Assembly: GCF_003583725.1 (NCBI RefSeq)
Contig: NZ_QXTF01000003.1
Coordinates: 172,093-236,092, forward strand
Length of the DNA: 64,000 nt
Direction of reading: 5' to 3'
Origin: Sphingomonas edaphi
Lineage (GTDB): Bacteria; Pseudomonadota; Alphaproteobacteria; Sphingomonadales; Sphingomonadaceae
Position numbers and translations under genes: made by a program. The stretch's first letter is position 1, and every line of letters begins with the position of its first letter. Under the pieces are notes generated by a model that saw nothing but the letters and a program-made list of their open reading frames with translations, did not search any database and was not told the origin of the DNA. Shown one piece after another: positions 32,451 through 42,490 of the stretch.

Positions 32451-33338
32451 ATGGCGGACGTGCGCAGCTTCGATGATCGTGACGGTTGGATCTGGATTGA
32501 CGGCAAACTTGTCCCGTGGCGCGAAGCGAATGTGCACGTTCTCACCCACGCGATGCACTATGCCTCTTCGGTTTTTGAAGGGCAGCGCGCCTATGGCGGC
32601 GTGATCTTCAAGCTCTCCGAGCACAGCGCGAGGCTTCGTAAGTCTGCAGAGATCCTTGGCTTCGAACTGCCTTGGACAGTCGAGGAAATTGACGCGGCCT
32701 GTAACGAAGTGGTGAAAGCGAACGGCTTCACCGATGCCTATGTCCGTCCGGTTGCCTGGCGGGGCTCCGAGCAGATGGGCGTTTCGCCCAAGGGCACCAA
32801 GCCCCACCTTGCCATTGCGGCGTGGGAGTGGGGCAAATATTTCGCGCCGGAGATCGCAGCGAAGGGTTTGCGCCTCGACATCGCTCCGTGGCGCCGTCCG
32901 GCTCCTTTTACTGCACCGGTGCATTCGAAGGCGGCGGGGCTTTACATGATCGCGACGCTTTCAAAGAAGCATGCGGACGAGCGCGGCTATGACGATGCGC
33001 TGATGTTCGACTGGCGCGGCCAGGTGGCGGAAGCGACCGGGGCAAATGCCTTCTTCATCAAGGAAGGTCAGCTGATTACGCCGACGCCGGATTGTTTCCT
33101 CAACGGCATCACTCGCCAGACCGTCATGGACCTCGCTCGCCGCCGCGGCGTCGAGGTCATCGAACGGGCGATTTGGCCGGAGGAACTCGAAAGCTTCGAA
33201 CAGATGTTCATCACTGGCTCTGCAGCCGAAGTGACCTTCATCCAGTCGGCTGGCCCATGGAACTTCGAGATCGGAGACCTCTCGCGCCAGTTGGCAAAGG
33301 ACTATGACGATCTGGTCAATCGCCGGCTAAACTACTGA
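32451..33338 (+). CDS. ilvE: branched-chain amino acid aminotransferase
   Basis: From ATG 32451 (GAGGATAG upstream) the protein has 295 residues. It is a fold-type IV PLP enzyme: HAMHYASSVFEGQRAY, the PLP lysine in VHSKAAGLYM, EATGANAFFIKEG and the late FITGSAAEVTFI. It makes leucine, isoleucine and valine from their 2-oxo acids. It is the last gene of the close-packed run starting at merC. Confidence 0.95.
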   Translation: MADVRSFDDRDGWIWIDGKLVPWREANVHVLTHAMHYASSVFEGQRAYGGVIFKLSEHSARLRKSAEILGFELPWTVEEIDAACNEVVKANGFTDAYVRPVAWRGSEQMGVSPKGTKPHLAIAAWEWGKYFAPEIAAKGLRLDIAPWRRPAPFTAPVHSKAAGLYMIATLSKKHADERGYDDALMFDWRGQVAEATGANAFFIKEGQLITPTPDCFLNGITRQTVMDLARRRGVEVIERAIWPEELESFEQMFITGSAAEVTFIQSAGPWNFEIGDLSRQLAKDYDDLVNRRLNY

Positions 33339-33439
33339 GGCCAAGACGCTCATTTCGGGCGATTCATTGTTTCTTCGCTTTCTAGTCGCTATCCATCCCA
33401 CTGCCGCAATTCTTTCAAGGGTGAGTGGGTCGGTAGCGA

Positions 33440-35797
33440 GTGGCGGGGGCGTCAGTAACTTCTACCAATTATCGCCGGGATAAGGCGCGCAAGCTTCGCT
33501 CGCGCGACATCCTGTCGTTGGCCCGTCCGCGCGACTGGGTTTCCCGCGCCGTGCGTCAGGCGCAGCTCGATGCCCTCGTGCGCCTCGTTCCGGCTACCGT
33601 CGCCGTCCAGATCCTGACCGCCGCCGTGCTAGTTATCGGCCTTCGTGGTTCGATTGATAATCTGCAGCTCGGACTTTGGTTTGGGACCGCCTTGTTGCTC
33701 TGCTTCTTACGGGGCATTCGTGCGGTCAGGCTTCGAATTGATCCGGAATATGCGCAAGCTCACCCGGCGCGACTGGGCACGATCTGCTTGGTCATCACAA
33801 TGCTTGCGGCCTTGTGGTTAGTGCCGCCGTTATTCTGGTTTGACGCGGCCCCGCCGTCAGAAAAGATCTTCATGTGCGTATTGATTGCTGCCCTTTTAAG
33901 CGCAGGCAGCATTACGCTGGTGTCGCTGCCGCAAGCCGCGATGATCTACATCGCGATCGTCACAGTGGGGTGCGCAACCCTGGCGCTGAAATTCGACAGT
34001 ATGGCGATGTTCATGCTGACCTTTGTTTATGCAGGGGTCCTCGCGCTGAACGTGTTGAGCAGTGCACGCCAGTTCATCCTTCACACCCGCGACCGGATCG
34101 AGCTCAAGGAACAGGGCGAGATCATCAAGCTCCTGCGTGAATTCGAAGCATCGGGCTCGGGCGGCCTCTGGGAGTTGAACGGCTCGCTCAGGTTGACGAA
34201 AATGTCGCCTGAACTGCTCTCTGCCATTGGTTTTACTGAGGACGAAGTCATCGGGCGCCCCTACCGCACTTTGCTTGACCCGGCCGACCGCATCGCCGGC
34301 CTGTCGACCGGGATGCGCAGCCTGTTCACCGACCTTGAAGAAGGAAATGCCTTCAAGGATCGAGCCGTGCCATCCAGTAATCGCGAGCGTTGGTGGTCTC
34401 TGTCGGGCAAGCCGATGTTCGATGAGCGCGGCCTTTTGGTCGGCTGGCGTGGCGTTGCCTCGGACATCACAGAGGCGCGTCTGACGGGCAATGACTCGGT
34501 CCGTGCCGCGCGGACCGACCCGCTCACCGGGCTCGCTAATCGCCTGCTCGTCCGCGAGCTACTTGAAGAGGCGGTCATGCGCCAGTCCGAAGGGCTGGAT
34601 GGCTGCGCGTTGTTCCTGGTCGACCTCGACCGGTTCAAGCTCGTGAACGATACGCTGGGACATGCCATCGGCGATCAGCTTTTGGTCGAAGTTGGGCAGC
34701 GGTTGAGCAAGGCCGTGGACAGCGGCGGGCGCGTTGGCAGGATCGGCGGCGACGAGTTTGCCATCATCTGGCACGGCCCTACAGAACGGGCCGATCTCGC
34801 CGCCGTCGCAGAAAAGATAATCGCTGAGCTGTCGAAGAGTGTTTCGATTGGGGCTGCGAACCTGCACATTGGCGCAACAATTGGAATTGCCGTGTGCCCG
34901 TCGGACGGGCTTCGCGAAGAACAGCTCATGCGCAGCGCGGACTTAGCGCTGTACCGTGCAAAGGAAGCGGGACGGGGCGGCCATGCCTTCTTTGAGCGCT
35001 TCATGTTCGATGAAGCCGAAGACAACCGCTTGCTGGAGCAGGACGTCCGCGAAGCCCTGAGCAGCAACGGGCTGACGCTCGCATACCAGCCAATCATCGA
35101 TGCCTCGACTGGGGAAATCGTAGCGCGCGAGGCCCTTTTGCGCTGGCGTCACCCCCGACGGGGCGACATTCCGCCCGACCAATTCATCCCGATCATCGAG
35201 GATGCCGGTCTGATCCATCAGATTGGCGATTGGGTGATCCGGGAAGCCTGCGCGCAAGCAGCGCGATGGGACAGCCGGATGCGGGTTGCAGTCAATATCT
35301 CCGCCGCACAGTTGTCGGGGGCAGGGCTGTCCAAGACGGTGCTTGGAGCATTGGCCTCATCGAGACTTGAGCCTAGCCGGCTTGAGCTTGAGGTAACCGA
35401 GAACGTCTTCCTGGGCGACGACGCCGCGACCCTGACGTCTCTAGAGCGCCTGCGCGCGCTGGGCGTCCGCCTTGTTCTCGACGATTTCGGCAAGGGATAT
35501 AGCTCATTCGGCTATTTGAGCCGGGCTCAATTCTCAAAGATTAAGATCGATCAGAGCTTCGTGCGGGGAGCTGCTGAAGGCTCAAAGGACTGCGTGGCGA
35601 TCGTCCACGCCATATTAGCGTTGGCGCGGGGTTTGGGGGTCGAGACGACTGCCGAAGGCGTGGAAACGGAGGCTCAGGCCGAGGTCATGCGTTGCCTTGG
35701 CTGTGCGCAGCTCCAGGGCTTCCATTTCGGTCGGCCGGTGCCTGTGGAAGAGTTTGCAGGCGCCGATGAGGCTGTTCGTCACCGCCGCTCCGCCTAA
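33440..35797 (+). CDS. membrane GGDEF-EAL cyclic di-GMP protein with PAS domain
   Basis: The 785-residue protein has N-terminal membrane helices (about 45-200), a PAS domain (about 225-340), a GGDEF domain with intact GGDEF at 436-440, and an EAL domain with EALLRW at 564. The phosphodiesterase set is complete: NISAAQL, EVTENVF, DDFGKGYSSFGYL, KIKIDQSFV and TTAEGVETEA. No RxxD inhibitory site precedes GGDEF. It could both make and break cyclic di-GMP. The start is GTG 33440. The PilZ protein at 5975 is a possible downstream reader. Confidence 0.93.
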   Translation: MAGASVTSTNYRRDKARKLRSRDILSLARPRDWVSRAVRQAQLDALVRLVPATVAVQILTAAVLVIGLRGSIDNLQLGLWFGTALLLCFLRGIRAVRLRIDPEYAQAHPARLGTICLVITMLAALWLVPPLFWFDAAPPSEKIFMCVLIAALLSAGSITLVSLPQAAMIYIAIVTVGCATLALKFDSMAMFMLTFVYAGVLALNVLSSARQFILHTRDRIELKEQGEIIKLLREFEASGSGGLWELNGSLRLTKMSPELLSAIGFTEDEVIGRPYRTLLDPADRIAGLSTGMRSLFTDLEEGNAFKDRAVPSSNRERWWSLSGKPMFDERGLLVGWRGVASDITEARLTGNDSVRAARTDPLTGLANRLLVRELLEEAVMRQSEGLDGCALFLVDLDRFKLVNDTLGHAIGDQLLVEVGQRLSKAVDSGGRVGRIGGDEFAIIWHGPTERADLAAVAEKIIAELSKSVSIGAANLHIGATIGIAVCPSDGLREEQLMRSADLALYRAKEAGRGGHAFFERFMFDEAEDNRLLEQDVREALSSNGLTLAYQPIIDASTGEIVAREALLRWRHPRRGDIPPDQFIPIIEDAGLIHQIGDWVIREACAQAARWDSRMRVAVNISAAQLSGAGLSKTVLGALASSRLEPSRLELEVTENVFLGDDAATLTSLERLRALGVRLVLDDFGKGYSSFGYLSRAQFSKIKIDQSFVRGAAEGSKDCVAIVHAILALARGLGVETTAEGVETEAQAEVMRCLGCAQLQGFHFGRPVPVEEFAGADEAVRHRRSA

Positions 35798-35865
35798 CCC
35801 CTTTTCTTGCGCGTCGCAGCGGCTATAAGCCGCCCCGCGAACGCCCGGCTTCACGGGTGGCCTGC

Positions 35866-35940
35866 TGGGGCGTCGCCAAGTGGTAAGGCACCGGTTTTTG
35901 GTACCGGCATTCGCAGGTTCGAATCCTGCCGCCCCAGCCA
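35866..35940 (+). tRNA. tRNA-Gln (anticodon TTG)
   Basis: The acceptor stem TGGGGCG (35866-35872) pairs with CGCCCCA (35930-35936). The anticodon loop has TTTTTGG with TTG, GTTCGAATC forms the T-loop, and GCCA is encoded at the 3' end. The cloverleaf is complete. Confidence 0.96.
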
Positions 35941-36255
35941 GCACTTCGGCATCGCCGAGAGCTGTCATACGAAAAAGCCATCGGCTTGGGTTAGCGCGCA
36001 TCTCAGCGGAGCAACGACCGCCTCCCATGATCAGCAGGACGCCAAACGTCTGAATTCCGCCTCTCGGTCAATGTTGGGCCGGCTAGCGGGTTCCCGGGAA
36101 CTGACTTCGTCCCGAGGCGGATTCCGTTCAAGAACAGCCACTGCCACGTTGCACGACCGTGAGAGCTTTGGGCCGTCGCAGACCGCGAATGCCGACGGCG
36201 TTGCAGTTGGCTGCGGAGGCCCTCATACTCGCTTTACCGCAACGTGGGGTCAGCA
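35941..36255. other. gap between tRNA-Gln and the TIR gene
   Basis: This 315-base stretch has no gene that I can support. I looked for a second copy of the tRNA 3' end and saw none. The junction is a typical place for integration, but no attachment repeat is visible in this window. Confidence 0.4.
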
Positions 36256-38160
36256 ATGTCCGGTGGGGCTTGCGACATCTTTATATCCTATAAGGCCGAG
36301 GATCGCTCTCGGCTGAAAGTTCTGGTTGACGCGCTCGAGGCGGAGGACATGAGCGTCTGGTGGGACGCGCGGATTGGCGGTGGTGCTCACTGGCGGGAGG
36401 AAATCGAACAGCACCTAGATGCCGCCCGTTGCGTCATAGTAGCGTGGTCGAAGCGCTCCGTCGGTCCCGAAGGGCATTTCGTTCGCGACGAGGCTTCCCG
36501 CGCGATGCGGCTCGGCACCTATCTCCCCATCCGCATTGACGCCGTCGACCCGCCGCTCGGCTTTGGGGAGATTCAGGCACTCGCATTGCAGGGCTGGAAG
36601 GGCAAGATAGACGATCCGCGTTTTCAGAACCTTTTGAAGGCGGTGCGAGCGCGGGTCAGCGGTAAAGACGGAAGTTGTCTACCTCCAACGAGTGAAGGCC
36701 CCAATTTTCGCCGTCGAACCTTAATCGCCGGGGCTGTTGGGATCGGAGCCGTGGCGGCAACTGGCAGCGGCTGGCTCCTGCTCCGGTCAGACGGTAAGGG
36801 CCCGAAACGCATTGCGGTTCTGCCGTTCACCAACATGTCGAATGATCCTGAGCAGGCTTATTTCGCCGAAGGCATTACCGAAGAACTGCGCTCGGCCCTT
36901 TCGCGGATTGGGTTGGAGGTGATCGGCCGCACTTCCTCGACCACAGTAGCCGAGCTGGATAGCAGGACGGCAGCCGCGCGCCTCAAAGCAGCTTATCTAC
37001 TGACGGGAAGCGTCCGCCGCTCCGCCGATCTCATCCGCATTACCGCTCAACTCGTTGACGGACGTGACGGCGTCCAACGCTGGGCGCAGAGTTATGATCG
37101 TGCAGCAGGCGACGCGATCCGTGTTCAGACTGACATTGCCGCCAGCGTTGCCCGGGCCCTGAGCATCGAAATCGGCCGGAGCGGCCAATCAGCGCTTACG
37201 CTTGGTGGCACAGCCGATAGCCTTGCCCAGGATATGATGTTTCGCGCCCGGCAGGCTCGGGTCACGGCCGGAAGCCGGGCTGAGTTCGACCAGGCACTGC
37301 GGCTGGTAGATGGCGCAATTGCTCGTGATCCCAATTACGCCAGCGCGCATGTTGAGCGGGCGATGGTGCTCATCACCATCACCGAGAATTTTCCGGCGGA
37401 CCCGGCATCACGCCGACTGGTCGCCGCGGCAGAAGCGTCCGCGCGGCAGGCGGCAAGGCTGGCTCCCGGGCTCGGAGCTCCCCACGTCGCACTCGCCAGA
37501 ATTGCCTATAATCGCCTCGATCTCGCAGGAATCATCCGAGAGACAAAGACGGCGCTGGCTCTTTCGCCAGACGACACTGACGTACTGCTTGAGGCTGCAA
37601 CGACCATGGCGACGTTCGGCCGGAGCGAAGAAGCGCTCCGGCTCTCTGATCGATTGCTCGCCCTCGATGGTTTGGCCGCTCGATCCTACGCCCGCCGGAG
37701 TCTCGTGATGCTGCTGGCGCGCCGCTACCGGGAGGCGATTGACGCCGTTCGCCAAGCCGAAGCCATCGCTCCGGGCAATCCGGCGCGCTTCGCTACGGCT
37801 GGGGACGCTTGGCTGCTTCTCGGACAACCGGAGCGTGCAAGGACCGAATATGCCCGAATGCCTGCAGATGACTATCTTCGGATGACCGGGGAAGGGATGA
37901 TCGCCGCGCGTGCCGGAGACAAGAGGGGAGCGGAGCGAGCTATTGCACGTCTGACCGAGGCCTACGGTTCCGCCGTTGCTTATCAAATCGCGGCAATCAA
38001 CGCCCAGAGCGGCGAACGTGACCGCGCTTTTGCCAGGTTCGATCAGGCGTTGTCATTGAAGGACCCGGGGTTGGTGGGCCTCACGACTGACCCGTTCCTT
38101 GATCCGATCAGGGATGACCCGCGCTATGCCGTGCTAGTTCAGAAACTGAGGTTCCCATGA
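36256..38160 (+). CDS. TIR-domain protein with membrane helix, TolB/FlgO-like and TPR regions
   Basis: The 634-residue protein has a TIR_2-type domain at about 5-125 (CDIFISYKAEDRSRL, VWWDARIGGG, IVAWSKRSV, then HFVRDEASRAM, with the candidate catalytic Glu, and YLPIRID). A Ser-rich linker and a membrane helix follow (about 155-178). Next is a FlgO/TolB-type domain (IAVLPFTNMSNDPEQAYFAEG) and TPR repeats to the end. Proteins of this layout exist beside adenylate-cyclase-like TIR-TPR sensors; their role is not settled. Bacterial TIR domains can cleave NAD, but this one has no visible defence partner. Confidence 0.85.
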   Translation: MSGGACDIFISYKAEDRSRLKVLVDALEAEDMSVWWDARIGGGAHWREEIEQHLDAARCVIVAWSKRSVGPEGHFVRDEASRAMRLGTYLPIRIDAVDPPLGFGEIQALALQGWKGKIDDPRFQNLLKAVRARVSGKDGSCLPPTSEGPNFRRRTLIAGAVGIGAVAATGSGWLLLRSDGKGPKRIAVLPFTNMSNDPEQAYFAEGITEELRSALSRIGLEVIGRTSSTTVAELDSRTAAARLKAAYLLTGSVRRSADLIRITAQLVDGRDGVQRWAQSYDRAAGDAIRVQTDIAASVARALSIEIGRSGQSALTLGGTADSLAQDMMFRARQARVTAGSRAEFDQALRLVDGAIARDPNYASAHVERAMVLITITENFPADPASRRLVAAAEASARQAARLAPGLGAPHVALARIAYNRLDLAGIIRETKTALALSPDDTDVLLEAATTMATFGRSEEALRLSDRLLALDGLAARSYARRSLVMLLARRYREAIDAVRQAEAIAPGNPARFATAGDAWLLLGQPERARTEYARMPADDYLRMTGEGMIAARAGDKRGAERAIARLTEAYGSAVAYQIAAINAQSGERDRAFARFDQALSLKDPGLVGLTTDPFLDPIRDDPRYAVLVQKLRFP

Positions 38161-38280
38161 ACCTGCGCAACGTCAGCTTTGCGCCCATTCGGGTCGCTCA
38201 GACAAAGCCATTGCGCACCCTAAAGTAGACGTTCGTTCAGTTTCGCCATACGTCTGCGATCGGCCAGATCGAGCCTTGAG

Positions 38281-38517
38281 CTATTTCTTGCCGCCTGTCT
38301 TGGCGGTCGGCCCCGAATGTGGCCCGTAATGAAGGATTTCGGCCTTGCTCATGTCGAGCTGTCCGAGGAAGAGATTGCGCTTATGGATCTCCGCCGCGGT
38401 CGCGCGGCCGAGGCGGAGGTCTTCGCGATCCTTTTCCCGCAGGGCCTGCTTCATCGCAGCGCGTGCCTTCGGGTCAAACCTTCCGATTTCGGACTGAGGC
38501 TTTGGGTCGTCGGCCAT
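38281..38517 (-). CDS. small basic protein, paralogue A
   Basis: The 78-residue protein has a conserved core shared with the gene at 43566: FDPKARAAMKQALREKDRED, then GRATAAEIHKRNLFLG. About half of all positions are identical between the two. It is charged, without membrane segments, and ends in a Lys-rich tail. ATG 38517 follows GTGAGGG. The family is not one I can name. Both copies are on the minus strand. Confidence 0.65.
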   Translation of the reverse strand: MADDPKPQSEIGRFDPKARAAMKQALREKDREDLRLGRATAAEIHKRNLFLGQLDMSKAEILHYGPHSGPTAKTGGKK

Positions 38518-38754
38518 CCCTCACATTAACGACTGACCGACTGCGGAGCTAGACTGCTCTGTTTCAGACGGTCCGCTAACGGCCAGGAAGCGACAGCAAG
38601 GCTGCCAGTCGCTAGCGGGCCGAGCTACGGCCGTGACGGGTAAGAAGCAGACCGGTCTCAGCCGCATCATAAATTCCTCACTAGGAAATCATGACTTCAC
38701 GTCTGGCAGCGCCCACCATGCAGATGGTTGAGACAGCTGAGGGAGATCAACGAC

Positions 38755-38943
38755 GTGAGCACCACGCGCAACTACGTGCTAGCGGCCTATACCATACTTC
38801 TGGGCATTCTTGCCCTCGTTGGTTGGCTGTACATAGGACATGCAGACGATGCTCCTGGGGCAGGAGTGATCGGCTTCATATCGCTGCTGTCTTCGTTGGT
38901 CGTGGGCTATCGGATTGCGCGAGCCAAACCGCAGGGAAGATGA
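38755..38943 (+). CDS. small two-span membrane protein
   Basis: From GTG 38755 (GAGGGAG upstream) the protein has 62 residues with two hydrophobic segments (NYVLAAYTILLGILALVGWL and VIGFISLLSSLVVGYRIA). A TTG start at 38728 is possible. No family is recognised. The gap before it (38518-38754) shows only an unmatched sequence. Confidence 0.5.
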   Translation: MSTTRNYVLAAYTILLGILALVGWLYIGHADDAPGAGVIGFISLLSSLVVGYRIARAKPQGR

Positions 38944-38989
38944 AGAGCGACGACAGCCAGTGCGGCGCAGATCATTTCATTGAGCATCG

Positions 38990-40924
38990 TTAGATTTCCA
39001 ACTGACTGCCAAGCTCGACAACGCGATTGGTTGGAATCTTAAAGAACTCCATCGCGCTTTCGCTATTCTTGTTCATCCAAGCGAACAGCCGCTCCCGCCA
39101 CAGCGCCATTCCGGGTCGTTTCGTGGCGATCAGCTTCTGGCGACCAAGGAAGAAGCTGGTCGTCATCATGTTGAAAGGTCCGCCTGCCATCGAGGTCGCC
39201 GCAAGGTCTCGCGGCACGTCAATATCATCCATGAACCCGTATCGCAGGATGATCCGATTGAATCCTTCGGCGTGATGCGCAACTTCCGACCGATTTTCAC
39301 GCGGATAGTGCGGCACCTCCTCGATCTGAACCGTTAGGATGACCACCCGTTCGTGCAGCACCTGGTTATGCTTGATGTTGTGCAGCAGCGCCGATGGGAT
39401 GGTTTCCGCGCTTGAAGCCATGAACACCGATGTGCCGCGGATGCGATGGAGCGAATTAGCGGTCGATTTGATGAAAACTTCCAGCGGAAGTGCACCTTCA
39501 GCCAGCCGCTCGCGCATGATCCGCCGCCCGGCCGCCCACGTGGTCAGCACGACGAACACTACCGTCGCGACCAGCAGAGGGAACCAGCCGCCATCGAGGA
39601 ACTTGGTGAGGTTCGAGGCGAAGAAGGCCGCGTCCACGACAAAGAATAGCCCGATGACGCCGCCGGCAAGAACCGGATGCCATTTCCAAACGCGGAACAG
39701 CACCACTGCCATCATGCACGTGGTGATGAACATAGTGCCGGTCACCGAGATGCCATAGGCCGAGGCAAGACGCGTGGATTCACCAAATCCGAGCACCACG
39801 ACGACGACGAGCAGCAGCAGCGTCCAATTGACGATCGGGATATAGATTTGCCCGACTGCCTTGGCGCTGGTGTGCAGCACGGACAACCGTGGAAGGAAGC
39901 CGAGCTGGATCGCTTGGCGAGTTACCGAGAAGGCGCCGGATATCACCGCCTGACTGGCGATGATTGTCGCCAAAGTGGCAATCCCGACGAGCGGGAGGCG
40001 CGCCCATTCGGGAGCCATCAGGTAGAAGGGATTTCGCACTGCTTCCGGTTCGACCAGCAGCAGCGCGCCTTGCCCCAGATAATTTAGCATAAGGCAGGGG
40101 TAAACCAGCGTCAGCCAGCTGATGCCGATCGCCTTCCGGCCAAAGTGGCCCATGTCGGCATAAAGGGTTTCTGCGCCGGTCACCGCCAGAAACACCGATC
40201 CCAATGCAAGGAAGGCCTTGGTCGGATCGATGAAGAAGAAGTTCAGCGCCCAATAGGGGTTCAGTGCAGCGAGGATGTTGGGATGCGCTACGATGTTGAC
40301 GACACCGAGCGTTGCCAGGGTCGCGAAATAGATCAGCACGATCGGACCAAAGATGGCGCCGACTTTTGCGGTGCCGCGCGACTGGATCAGGAACAGTCCA
40401 ACCAAGATGCCGATCGAGATGGGAAGGATCAGCGGCGCAAGTCTCGCCTCAGCGACGGCCAAGCCCTCGACGGCCGACAGGACCGAGATGGCTGGAGTAA
40501 TGATGGCGTCACCGTAGAACAGTGCGGTGGCTAGGACGCCCATGATCACCAAGCTGGCGGTCCACTTACCTCCTTCGACGGTCCGCGAAATCATCGCTAG
40601 CAAGGCAAAGGAGCCGCCCTCGCCCTTGTTATGGGCGCGCATGGTGATAGCGACATATTTGACCGTCACGACGAGCATTAATGACCAGAAGATCAGCGAG
40701 AGCACGCCATAGACGTGCGGTGCATCGACCGCGAGCGGATGCGGGCCGATGAAGCTCTCCTTCATTGCGTAGAGCGGTGAAGTGCCAATGTCGCCGAATA
40801 CAACACCGATGGCGCCGAGCATCAGGGCGGGCAGCGACTCGTTTGGCGCGTGCTTGGCTTCGGAAGCCGCGTTGGCCGTAACATTTATATTGTTCATGTT
40901 ATCTGAAGTGGCGGCGCGGGGCAT
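38990..40924 (-). CDS. kup: Kup-family low-affinity potassium transporter
   Basis: The 644-residue protein has about 12 membrane helices. It opens with [21 protein letters not shown] and has [17 protein letters not shown]. The cytoplasmic C-terminal domain ends [18 protein letters not shown]. Kup carries K+ in with protons. It is divergent from a KdpD/KdpE-like membrane regulator 99 bases away, a likely controller. ATG 40924 is used; another at 40897 is possible. Confidence 0.95.
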   Translation of the reverse strand: MPRAATSDNMNNINVTANAASEAKHAPNESLPALMLGAIGVVFGDIGTSPLYAMKESFIGPHPLAVDAPHVYGVLSLIFWSLMLVVTVKYVAITMRAHNKGEGGSFALLAMISRTVEGGKWTASLVIMGVLATALFYGDAIITPAISVLSAVEGLAVAEARLAPLILPISIGILVGLFLIQSRGTAKVGAIFGPIVLIYFATLATLGVVNIVAHPNILAALNPYWALNFFFIDPTKAFLALGSVFLAVTGAETLYADMGHFGRKAIGISWLTLVYPCLMLNYLGQGALLLVEPEAVRNPFYLMAPEWARLPLVGIATLATIIASQAVISGAFSVTRQAIQLGFLPRLSVLHTSAKAVGQIYIPIVNWTLLLLVVVVVLGFGESTRLASAYGISVTGTMFITTCMMAVVLFRVWKWHPVLAGGVIGLFFVVDAAFFASNLTKFLDGGWFPLLVATVVFVVLTTWAAGRRIMRERLAEGALPLEVFIKSTANSLHRIRGTSVFMASSAETIPSALLHNIKHNQVLHERVVILTVQIEEVPHYPRENRSEVAHHAEGFNRIILRYGFMDDIDVPRDLAATSMAGGPFNMMTTSFFLGRQKLIATKRPGMALWRERLFAWMNKNSESAMEFFKIPTNRVVELGSQLEI

Positions 40925-41023
40925 AAAGATTCCATGTGGAATTCATGACCGAGCCGTTAGGAAACCATCGGAACTAGGCCGGAAAACCTCGACGAACGGC
41001 GATGCCGGGCGCATTTGATCGGC

Positions 41024-42382
41024 ATGGCAGACGCTCCATTCATTCGGCCCACGCGACGCGGTTCCACCGCCGGAGGTCGCATCCGGCCGTATGCAGAAAC
41101 CATGGCCATGGTTGCCGCCTCCACCTTGGTCGGAATGCTGATTGCTCCGCGCTGGGGTAATTCGGCCGTCGACCTACTTTATCTTCCAGCGGTGCTTGCA
41201 GCGGCGGGCTTCTATGGATTGGCCCCGGGCATCCTCGCGGCGATCAGCTCGGCCCTTGCATTCAATTTTTTCTTCACCGAGCCTTTTCGAACCCTACACA
41301 TCGACAGCGCCCCAGATGTTGCCACCGTCATTTTCCTGTTCCTAGTGGCGCTGGTCACCAGCCAGCTGGCGGCGCGAATGCAGGCCGAGAGGCAAGCTGC
41401 TCGAAGAAGCGCTTCGCGCAATGCGACGATTGCCGGACTGGCTCGGCAGCTGTTGTCATGCTCAAGTGACGAGGAGATCGCGACGGTCGCCTGCCGCGAG
41501 CTTCGCAATCTTTTCGATTGCAACGCGGTCATGATGGCGGGCGTCCCGGAGCCGCTTTCTGTCGCGGCCAGTCCTGCTCACTCTATACTGACCCCAAGTG
41601 ACATCGGCGCCGCTGCCTGGGCGATCCAGTCCGGGGAACCGACCGGACGAGGCGCGCGCTCGGTCATCGTGACGGAATGGGTTTTCTACCCGGTTCGATC
41701 CGGCACCGCCGTGCTCGGTGCAATTGGGCTGGCGCGTGATGATGGCACCCGGCCGGTGCCAGCCGACCAGCTGGATTTGCTCGGCAATCTTCTCGATCAG
41801 GTTGCACTTGCGCTCGAACGTGCGCGCTTGGAGTCGGAGGCGCGAGACTTCGCCCGCGTTCGCGAAAGTGACCGGGTCCGTTCAGCGCTGCTGTCGTCTA
41901 TTGGCCAAGATCTCGAACCGCATCTCGCAAGCTTGTCCAGCGCAGCGAAGGCGATTCAGCGCGGCGGGTCAGACGCGAAGCCCCTAGTTTCCGCGATCGG
42001 CTCGGAAGTGTCGAAGCTTCAGCGCTATCTATCCAATCTCCTCGAGATTGGGCCGGAGGCCGATCAAGTGCCGCTCCAATCAGGCGATGTGACCATCGAC
42101 CTTTTCAGGCGGATCGTGACTAGGAGCGGCAAACAAATCCGCTTGGCACCGAAGGAATATGGCGTGCTGGCAGAGTTGGCGAAGCACCCCGGCCGCGTGC
42201 TCACTCACACCCACCTTCTCAGGGCTGTTTGGGGTCCTGCGCAGGAAAAGCAGACCGAATATCTGCGCGTAGCGGTACGTGGCTTGCGCCAGAAACTGGA
42301 AACGGATCCAGCGCATCCGGTAATTATCATCAATGAACCAACCGTCGGCTATCGCCTGGTGGTTCCAATCCAATGCCCGTAA
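41024..42382 (+). CDS. KdpD-like membrane sensor fused to a KdpE-like winged helix
   Basis: The 452-residue protein has four membrane helices of the KdpD type (DUF4118; VDLLYLPAVLAAAGFYGLAPG, then NFFFTEPFRTLHI), a GAF-like domain (about 135-265) and a HisKA-like helix. There the histidine position reads GQDLEPHL, with Gln295 where KdpD has the phospho-acceptor His. No HATPase domain follows. Instead residues about 345-450 are an OmpR/KdpE wHTH (GDVTIDLFRRIVTRSGKQIR, LTHTHLLRAVWGPAQEK, LRQKLETDPA, GYRLV). It is therefore a one-component, membrane-tethered K+ or turgor regulator by layout. Target kup is inference from position. Confidence 0.9.
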   Translation: MADAPFIRPTRRGSTAGGRIRPYAETMAMVAASTLVGMLIAPRWGNSAVDLLYLPAVLAAAGFYGLAPGILAAISSALAFNFFFTEPFRTLHIDSAPDVATVIFLFLVALVTSQLAARMQAERQAARRSASRNATIAGLARQLLSCSSDEEIATVACRELRNLFDCNAVMMAGVPEPLSVAASPAHSILTPSDIGAAAWAIQSGEPTGRGARSVIVTEWVFYPVRSGTAVLGAIGLARDDGTRPVPADQLDLLGNLLDQVALALERARLESEARDFARVRESDRVRSALLSSIGQDLEPHLASLSSAAKAIQRGGSDAKPLVSAIGSEVSKLQRYLSNLLEIGPEADQVPLQSGDVTIDLFRRIVTRSGKQIRLAPKEYGVLAELAKHPGRVLTHTHLLRAVWGPAQEKQTEYLRVAVRGLRQKLETDPAHPVIIINEPTVGYRLVVPIQCP

Positions 42383-42490
42383 TGGATCGCTGCCTGTCGT
42401 AACGTCAAATGCTGAATGAACGGTCGGAAACGGGACGCCGGCGGCGTGAAACAGTACGGAGGCTGAGCGTGGTGAAAGGCGGACATTTCG
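42371..42490 (+). repeat. intergenic repeat upstream of hydrolase copy 2
   Basis: Diverged first module GCCCGTAATGGATCG (about 42375), middle module AAATGCTGAATGAACGGTCG (42407) and third module GGTGAAAGGCGGACATTTC (about 42470). Confidence 0.55.

Noticed and set aside
36000..38200. Phage-type island with attachment repeats after tRNA-Gln
   Set aside because: I found no second copy of the tRNA 3' end and no integrase here.
40925..41023. Riboswitch or cyclic-di-AMP element upstream of kup
   Set aside because: The gap is only 99 bases and shows no matching structure.
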